The notes under the pieces are model-generated. The model had not been told where the DNA came from. It saw nothing but the letters and a program-made list of their open reading frames with translations, and ran no database searches. A stretch of 7,570 nucleotides of DNA from Gammaproteobacteria bacterium (lineage in GTDB: Bacteria > Pseudomonadota > Gammaproteobacteria > QNFN01): contig QNFN01000083.1 of the NCBI GenBank assembly GCA_003645555.1, positions 1-7,570 on the forward strand. Reading direction: 5' to 3'. This document shows positions 1 through 7,570 of this stretch, piece by piece (the stretch's first letter is position 1; each line of letters begins with the position of its first letter). The position numbers and the translations under genes were made by a program.

Positions 1-1676
<1,676 letters not shown>

Positions 1677-1686
1677 GACTGCTGGA

Positions 1687-1691
1687 TCCTC
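1687..1691 (-). promoter_or_regulatory. Shine-Dalgarno of fusA, supports GTG start
   Basis: On the minus strand the bases read GAGGA, 10 nt ahead of the GTG at 1676. This and the conserved N-terminus fix the fusA start. The spacing is slightly long, and translation may also be helped by ribosomes finishing rpsG 39 bp upstream. Confidence 0.6.
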
Positions 1692-1715
1692 AGACTGTAA
1701 TAGAGCGCGCTGGGC

Positions 1716-2189
1716 TTACCAGCGGTAGTGAGCGAAGGCCTTGTTGGCCTCGGCCATACGGTGCGTGTCTTCGCGCTTCTTGACCGCGCTGCCGCGACCG
1801 TCGGCGGCATCGAGAATTTCTCCACCAAGACGCTGCGCCATGCTCTTCTCGCTGCGCTTGCGCGAGGCCTCGATCAGCCAGCGCATGGCCAGGGTGCCGC
1901 GGCGCTTCGGTCGCACCTCGACCGGCACCTGGTAGGTGGCGCCACCAACGCGGCGCGACTTGACCTCGACCACCGGGCTGATGTTCTCCAGCGCCTGGTC
2001 AAGCAACTCCAGCGACTCGGCTGACTTGTTGCGCTGCGCGACCTGGTCGAGCGCGCCATAGACGATACGCTCGGCGACCGCCTTCTTGCCGCTCTCCATG
2101 ATCATGTTGATGAACTTGGCCAGCATCTCGCTGCCGTACTTCGGGTCCGGCAGGCTCTCGCGCTTGGTAGCTGTGCTTCTTCTAGACAT
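1716..2189 (-). CDS. rpsG: 30S ribosomal protein S7
   Basis: S7 is a primary assembly protein of the 30S subunit. It binds the 3' major domain of 16S rRNA, nucleates the head and lines the E-site side near the exit of mRNA. The 157-residue product matches the usual family length of about 156. Signature stretches are visible: [16 protein letters not shown] at residues 13-28, the rRNA-binding beta-hairpin region with [20 protein letters not shown] at 74-93, [12 protein letters not shown] at 101-112, and the C-terminal [15 protein letters not shown] at 143-157. The ATG at 2189 lies only 6 bp after the rpsL stop. There is no strong Shine-Dalgarno: a GAAGAG at 2205-2200 lies 10 nt upstream and inside the end of rpsL, so translational coupling to rpsL is likely. 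In E. coli S7 is the repressor of str operon translation and acts in the rpsL-rpsG gap; that gap is too short for such a site here. The gene ends in TAA. Confidence 0.99.
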   Translation of the reverse strand: MSRRSTATKRESLPDPKYGSEMLAKFINMIMESGKKAVAERIVYGALDQVAQRNKSAESLELLDQALENISPVVEVKSRRVGGATYQVPVEVRPKRRGTLAMRWLIEASRKRSEKSMAQRLGGEILDAADGRGSAVKKREDTHRMAEANKAFAHYRW

Positions 2190-2195
2190 GACCTA

Positions 2196-2570
2196 TCAAC
2201 TCTTCGGGCGCTTGGCGCCGTACTTCGACCGACCCTGGCGTCGCTTGTCGACGCCGGAGGTGTCGAGGCTGCCGCGGACGATGTGGTAACGGACACCCGG
2301 CAGGTCCTTGACGCGACCGCCGCGGATCAGCGCGACCGAGTGTTCCTGCAGATTGTGACCTTCGCCGCCGATGTAGCTGGAGACCTCGAAACCGTTGGTC
2401 AAGCGCACGCGCGCGACCTTGCGCAGAGCCGAATTCGGCTTCTTCGGGGTCGTGGTGTAGACGCGGGTGCAGACGCCACGCTTCTGCGGGCACGCCTCCA
2501 GCGCCGGCACGTTGCTCTTCTCGACCTTGCGCTTGCGCGGCTTGCGCACCAGCTGGTTGATCGTCGCCAT
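2196..2570 (-). CDS. rpsL: 30S ribosomal protein S12
   Basis: S12 sits at the decoding centre of the 30S subunit, where it contacts 16S rRNA helices 18, 27 and 44 and tunes decoding accuracy. The protein is 124 residues, the same as E. coli S12, and nearly identical along its length ([15 protein letters not shown] at the start, RSKYGAKRP near the end). The streptomycin-relevant lysines are wild type, Lys43 in TTTPKKPNS and Lys88 in GGRVKDLPG, as is Pro91, so nothing suggests streptomycin resistance or dependence. Asp89, the residue that RimO methylthiolates in E. coli, is present. The frame is open 34 codons further upstream, but the conserved MATINQ start and AGGAG 10 nt ahead of it make the ATG at 2570 the start. 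It is the first gene after the intergenic promoter. It ends in TGA, 6 bp before rpsG. Confidence 0.99.
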   Translation of the reverse strand: MATINQLVRKPRKRKVEKSNVPALEACPQKRGVCTRVYTTTPKKPNSALRKVARVRLTNGFEVSSYIGGEGHNLQEHSVALIRGGRVKDLPGVRYHIVRGSLDTSGVDKRRQGRSKYGAKRPKS

Positions 2571-2580
2571 GAATCGACTG

Positions 2581-2585
2581 CTCCT
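2581..2585 (-). promoter_or_regulatory. Shine-Dalgarno of rpsL
   Basis: Minus strand AGGAG, 10 nt before the ATG at 2570. It rules out the longer in-frame reading that begins at 2672, because that one would start inside the promoter and upstream of the predicted transcript start. Confidence 0.75.
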
Positions 2586-2594
2586 AAACCCTAT

Positions 2595-2629
2595 AAAACA
2601 AACGACAGGCCGCTGCGTCGGGGCCTGCC
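2595..2629 (-). terminator. Leader hairpin with T-rich tract ahead of rpsL (possible attenuator)
   Basis: In the direction of transcription, GGCAGGCC (2629-2622) can pair with GGCCTGTC (2611-2604) to give an 8-bp stem with one G-U pair and a 10-nt loop. The stem is followed at once by GTTTGTTTTA (2603-2594). This has the form of a weak intrinsic terminator. It lies between the rpsL promoter and the rpsL Shine-Dalgarno, so any termination would have to be partial. It may instead be a 5' stabilising hairpin, since it starts about 8 nt after the likely transcript start. I infer function from shape only. Confidence 0.45.
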
Positions 2630-2643
2630 GAGTGAGACGCGGA

Positions 2644-2672
2644 ATTGTAGGCTCGGTCCCGCGGGCTGTCAA
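2644..2672 (-). promoter_or_regulatory. Sigma-70 promoter for rpsL-rpsG-fusA
   Basis: On the minus strand the -35 box is TTGACA (2672-2667), a perfect match to consensus. A 17-bp spacer leads to the -10 box TACAAT (2649-2644), one mismatch from TATAAT. Transcription would begin near 2638-2636, leaving a leader of about 65 nt. The bases after the -10 box, TCCGCGTC, form a GC-rich discriminator. Such discriminators are typical of ribosomal protein and rRNA promoters that ppGpp and DksA inhibit. That regulation is inferred from sequence type. The site lies just where an independent promoter for the str genes is expected, downstream of rpoC. Confidence 0.85.
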
Positions 2673-2695
2673 GCCGATATCGGGGCCATTTCGGA

Positions 2696-2722
2696 GGCCC
2701 GGCCGCCATCAGCGGCCGGGCC
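2696..2722. terminator. Perfect GC-rich inverted repeat just after rpoC
   Basis: The arms GGCCCGGCCGC (2696-2706) and GCGGCCGGGCC (2712-2722) are exact reverse complements, 11 bp each, with a 5-nt loop. The repeat begins 5 bp after the rpoC stop codon. In the rpoC direction no T-tract follows (TCCGAAATGG), so it does not look like a standard intrinsic terminator for rpoC. On the plus strand it is followed by CGTTTT (2723-2728), so it has terminator form for transcripts entering rpoC antisense. It may also protect or define the rpoBC mRNA 3' end. Confidence 0.5.
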
Positions 2723-2727
2723 CGTTT

Positions 2728-6948
<4,221 letters not shown>

Positions 6949-6954
6949 GGTTTT

Positions 6955-6961
6955 CTCTCCT
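6955..6961 (-). promoter_or_regulatory. Shine-Dalgarno of rpoC, decides the TTG start
   Basis: Minus strand AGGAGAG, with the AGGAG core 8 nt before the TTG at 6948. It is the strongest ribosome binding site in the window and compensates for the weak start codon. It lies in the 52-bp rpoB-rpoC spacer, in which I see no promoter or terminator. Confidence 0.8.
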
Positions 6962-7000
6962 GCTCGTGTTCGGGTATCGCTACGGGCGCGGGGCGGGACG

Positions 7001-7570
<570 letters not shown>

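Larger units (their letters stand above)
2571..2727. other. rpoC-rpsL intergenic region
   Basis: This 157-bp gap separates the rpoBC unit from the str unit. In transcription order it holds an 11-bp GC-rich hairpin, a sigma-70 promoter with GC-rich discriminator, a leader hairpin with T-rich tail, and the rpsL ribosome binding site. I see no small ORF with a convincing ribosome binding site, no tRNA and no repeat family in it. Confidence 0.85.

Noticed and set aside
2196..2570. Possible streptomycin resistance changes in S12
   Set aside because: Lys43, Lys88 and Pro91 are all wild type.
2571..2672. 34-codon N-terminal extension of rpsL
   Set aside because: It begins within the -35 box, upstream of the predicted transcript start, and S12 proteins begin at MAT(I/V)NQLVRKPR.

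Overview
This is an ordinary, highly conserved housekeeping locus of a GC-rich gammaproteobacterium, read entirely on the minus strand. In transcription order it holds the 3' end of rpoB (RNA polymerase beta), complete rpoC (beta'), a 157-bp regulatory gap, complete rpsL (ribosomal protein S12), complete rpsG (S7), and the first four fifths of fusA (elongation factor G), which runs off the left edge. The beta' protein lines up with E. coli beta' without a net indel from the N-terminus through the trigger loop: both zinc sites, the catalytic aspartates and trigger-loop residues fall at identical numbers. It also carries an E. coli-type long insertion in the trigger loop. This places the organism in the Gammaproteobacteria. 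The GC-rich third positions and the rpoC-rpsL linkage resemble pseudomonads or Chromatiales/Ectothiorhodospiraceae more than enterics. A finer assignment from memory alone would be a guess.

Layout, in transcription order from the right edge: rpoB C-terminus (7570-7001), 52-bp spacer with a strong Shine-Dalgarno, rpoC from a TTG codon (6948-2728), intergenic region (2727-2571), rpsL (2570-2196), 6-bp gap, rpsG (2189-1716), 39-bp gap, and fusA from a GTG codon (1676 to beyond position 1). The intergenic region is the only substantial non-coding stretch. It holds an 11-bp perfect GC hairpin just after rpoC, a near-consensus sigma-70 promoter (TTGACA, 17 bp, TACAAT) with a GC-rich discriminator, and a leader hairpin followed by a T-rich tract just ahead of the rpsL ribosome binding site.

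The genes form two linked units: the end of the rpoBC transcription unit and the str (S12-S7-EF-G) unit. Together they make the catalytic core of RNA polymerase, two proteins of the 30S subunit, and the translocase. The internal promoter lets translation genes be driven apart from rpoBC, and the leader hairpin could modulate read-through. The points worth a second look are small and regulatory: the leader hairpin, the hairpin after rpoC, the absence of room for an E. coli-style S7 target between rpsL and rpsG, and two substitutions in beta' (one at a ppGpp-binding position). I see no mobile element, tRNA, CRISPR, defence gene or undescribed system here. Long open frames on the plus strand are antisense shadows of these genes.
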